From Datnioides undecimradiatus (taxonomy: Eukaryota > Chordata > Actinopteri > Lobotiformes > Datnioididae): 64,000 nucleotides of DNA. Shown here one piece after another: positions 63,004-64,000 of the stretch. Below the pieces are notes generated by a model. It was not told where the DNA came from. It searched no databases and was given only the letters and a program-made list of their open reading frames with translations. Each line of letters starts with the position of its first letter. The stretch's first letter is position 1. The stretch spans positions 12,161,107-12,225,106 of the forward strand of contig WARS01000029.1 in assembly GCA_008933995.1 (NCBI GenBank). The letters are read 5' to 3'. The translations under genes and the position numbers were made by a program.

Positions 63004-64000
63004 TTGCAAAAGAAAATTGGAGGGTAAGATTCACTGTATCCAAGGTGACCGCTGCCTCTTTTTTTTTTTTTCTAAGAGTGGGTGGGGGCATTTCTGATCA
63101 CCGGTGTCCTACTTTCTACAAGTTTATGCTCTCACGTAAGAGAAATGGACATTTCTGTGTAATTCCCTGCCATATTACTCACTGTCTTCTGGTCATTACA
63201 AATGCACAGAGATGGAACAAAAAGGAGGCGATAAAGTAAGAGGGAGGAACAGGATTTCTTCTTAGATGCTGATGTTTTTTGCAACTTTTGGCCATGTACT
63301 CTCTGCAGTGTGACCCTGAGTGTCTGTTTGATAGTATTAACATCCTGTATTATCTGTTTGTTGGATAGAAACTCAAAAAGGGTTACTCCTGAGTAGCCTT
63401 TGTACACTTCAGGGCCTCAGGAAGAACGAAGCGGGGAGGAAGCAGGGAGAAAAGCAAGGACCTTACCTGGAAGAAGAAAAAGAGGAAACCATATCAGAAG
63501 TTGTCAGGTCCGTTTACAGAGCAGTGCGATTCAGCCCTGTGTGCTCCCTGCTGCTGCCTTTCATTTTGGCTCAGACGAAAATGTGCGGCATGTGCCCAGT
63601 ACCATTGTAGGGGAGCTCATAAAAGAAGAACAGCTTTTGCACTTTTACCTGATTCTTACATCTGTCCAGTCCCCAGTCTCCCAAATGTAGCGAATACAAT
63701 GCAGGTATGCCACCAAAACCTTTACAAAACCTTTAGATGTGATCTTATTAATAAATAAATATAACCATCAGTTACCCAGATTTTCACAGGGCACTTTTTC
63801 AAGGCTTAAAATTAAAGCGTTTTTCACCTAATTTTGTAAAAAAAAAAAAAAAAAGTTAAGCAATGGCTTTATTGACAAAACAGATGTATAAGACATATAG
63901 ATTCTATAAGGGCAAAACCTGAAATTATTGTAAATAAATTAAAAACTAGATCTGAATGAATCAGTTAATCAATTTGCATATTTTACCTGCAATATTTGCT
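63004..64000. other. Non-coding; no supported gene
   Basis: Poly-T at 63059-63071 and poly-A at 63838-63854 are the main landmarks. Frames at 63400-63758 show no recognisable domain. Confidence 0.55.
63838..63854 (+). repeat. Poly-A run
   Basis: An A run of 17 bases near the window end. Confidence 0.93.

Noticed and set aside
1-64000. Retroviral or LTR elements, CRISPR arrays, rRNA and tRNA genes
   Set aside because: No reverse transcriptase, integrase, gag or envelope-like frames, paired long terminal repeats, regular spacer arrays or structural RNA signatures were seen.

Overview
This window looks like teleost fish nuclear DNA and is almost entirely non-coding. The evidence is an AT-rich background with many long CA/TG tracts, poly-A/poly-T runs and purine tracts, plus repeats of kinds I recognise from teleost genomes: a Tc1-like transposon, a TTAA-flanked MITE and decayed dispersed repeats. 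There are no bacterial-style operons, rRNA genes, tRNA genes, CRISPR arrays or recognisable retroviral/LTR elements. Nearly all open frames are short and are either chance frames or translations of microsatellites. The species and the host locus cannot be named from the sequence.

The one firmly supported gene-like object is a broken Tc1/mariner (DD34E) transposon at 17036-18382. It has perfect 29-bp terminal inverted repeats and TA target duplications. Its transposase, on the minus strand, has lost its reading frame and the segment that should carry the first catalytic Asp. It sits inside an older element, 16327-18461, which is flanked by TTAA and has short imperfect inverted ends. The nesting gives the order of insertion. 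Other mobile-element remnants are a hAT-like end near 13411, a dispersed teleost repeat at 21201-21430 with a possible fragment at 54207-54285, and two ends of the 'cctaataaa' type near 21112 and 27805.

No host gene can be assigned. Four stretches have exon-like signals (splice-site consensus next to an open frame): 1009-1245 (minus, with stop codon and a downstream AATAAA), 40753-40898 and 41024-41138 (plus), and 56582-56711 (minus, with both splice sites). None matches a family I can name, and chance exons of this quality are expected in 64 kb, so all are low-confidence.

The rest resembles a gene desert or a very large intron. Several 150-500 bp patches have balanced composition, no simple repeats and clustered homeodomain-, SOX- or forkhead-type motifs (about 4680-4935, 12935-13110, 14985-15225, 34545-35060, 37270-37590, 46795-47130, 61380-61645, 62455-62850). 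These are the best candidates for conserved regulatory elements. Conservation itself cannot be judged without alignment.
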